Assembly (NCBI GenBank): GCA_937958145.1
Contig: CALGOE010000277.1
Location: 1 to 6,101 of the forward strand
Length of the DNA: 6,101 bases
Source of the DNA: an uncultured Desulfobacca sp.
GTDB taxonomy: Bacteria; Desulfobacterota; Desulfobaccia; Desulfobaccales; Desulfobaccaceae
Direction: 5' to 3'
Positions 5,499 through 6,101 of this stretch are shown here, piece by piece (within the stretch, counting starts at the first letter, position 1; every line of letters starts with the position of its first letter). The translations under genes and the position numbers were made by a program. The notes beneath the pieces are model-generated. The model was not told where the DNA came from. It saw only the letters and a program-made list of their open reading frames with translations, and did no database searches.

Positions 5499-6101
5499 GG
5501 CGAGCACCCGGCAGTGCTCTGCCAGAAAAGCGGCAAGCCGTTGAAATCAATAATGATGGCGGTAAGCCCGGGGCGGGGTCCGGCATGGCCCCGCAGCGCC
5601 GCCAGCATCCTGGCGCCGACCTCAGCCATCACGGCGGGAAGGTGCTGCCTGGGCAGCATCTCCAGGATTTCCCGGGCCGTATTGGCCCGGCTCGCCAACT
5701 GCGCTGCGTTCCGGTCGCCGGTGGCAGCCTGCAGCCAGCGGGCCACCCGGGAAAAATCGATCAACCCCTGGGAAGCATGGGTTTGGCCGAATCCCAGGGC
5801 CATTTTCAGGGCCTTGCCGAAAAAGGCGCCCACCGTAATGTGGGCAAACCCCTCATAGTCAGCGCTTTTCAGGGAGAAATGGACATAATCACCCATCTGC
5901 ACGAAGGCTTCGGCAGGAAGATGGGGCAGAAGACCCTGCAGGGCCTCTTCGCTCTTGCTGCCCGTGGTGAAGACCACTTCCCGTGCCCCCATGGCTTTGG
6001 CCACCTTCAGGCTGGCGGCAATGGTCGCCCGATAGGCGGCGTGGGAAAAGGGTTTGACCAGCCCGGTGGTCCCCAAAATCGAGATGCCCCCGATGATGCC
6101 C
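5495..6101 (-). CDS. cbiD: Cobalt-precorrin-5B C1-methyltransferase, C-terminal part
   Basis: CbiD methylates C1 of cobalt-precorrin-5B in the anaerobic pathway, giving cobalt-precorrin-6A. It is unrelated to the tetrapyrrole methylases around it and is a marker of the anaerobic route. The window holds 201 codons plus the stop, the C-terminal half or a little more of a family usually about 360-380 residues long. The frame stays open to the right edge and reads GGISILGTTGLVKPFS, the conserved mid-protein segment, so the TTG at 6076 is internal and not a start. Further marks are VVFTTGSKSEE, MGDYVHFSLK and ITVGAFFGKALKMALG, followed by a helical C-terminal region and a DFNG segment near the end. 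The stop overlaps the cbiET start by four bases. It is the most upstream operon gene visible; the promoter lies outside the window. Confidence 0.93.
   Translation of the reverse strand, partial: GIIGGISILGTTGLVKPFSHAAYRATIAASLKVAKAMGAREVVFTTGSKSEEALQGLLPHLPAEAFVQMGDYVHFSLKSADYEGFAHITVGAFFGKALKMALGFGQTHASQGLIDFSRVARWLQAATGDRNAAQLASRANTAREILEMLPRQHLPAVMAEVGARMLAALRGHAGPRPGLTAIIIDFNGLPLFWQSTAGCSP

Noticed and set aside
4956..5858. 300-codon open frame on the plus strand
   Set aside because: It is antisense to cbiET and cbiD, shows no domain, and has a low-complexity composition typical of a shadow frame.

Overview
The window looks like chromosomal DNA from a GC-rich anaerobic (or facultative) bacterium that makes cobalamin by the oxygen-independent, cobalt-early route. 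The evidence is a set of Cbi-type enzymes: CbiD, a fused CbiET, CbiF, CbiG and CbiH. The gene style (dense GC-rich coding, overlapping genes, a CbiET fusion) and the palindrome type in the gap would fit a Desulfobacterota-like organism. That placement is inference, because nothing in the window fixes the taxon.

Layout: (i) 1-669, plus strand: the 3' part of an ABC-2 type transporter permease gene, cut by the left edge of the window. (ii) 670-1666: about 1 kb with no intact gene between two convergent transcription units. It holds a perfect 10-bp hairpin just after the permease gene, an AT-rich island (17% GC by hand count over 1021-1200) with several inverted repeats, one compact GC-rich palindrome, and a stretch at about 1356-1630 that looks like the broken remains of a GC-rich gene. 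(iii) 1667-6101, minus strand: five tightly packed or overlapping corrin-ring genes read right to left as cbiD (5'-truncated by the window edge), cbiET, cbiF, cbiG and cbiH. The operon promoter and any cobalamin riboswitch would lie to the right, outside the window.

The five proteins cover consecutive ring modifications of cobalt-precorrins. CbiH methylates C17 and contracts the ring. CbiF methylates C11. CbiG opens the delta-lactone. CbiD methylates C1. CbiET methylates C5 and C15 and decarboxylates the C12 acetate. The remaining early and late steps (CbiK/X, CbiL, CbiJ, CbiC, CbiA) are not in the window.

The most unusual point is the cbiG-cbiH junction. The complete CbiH domain begins 43 bp inside cbiG, in the -1 frame, with no ATG, GTG or TTG near its natural N-terminus. 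The options are a CTG start, a recoding event, or a former CbiG-CbiH fusion split by one missing base (a real mutation or a sequence error). I see no convincing novel system; the rest is ordinary cobalamin biosynthesis plus a decayed intergenic region.
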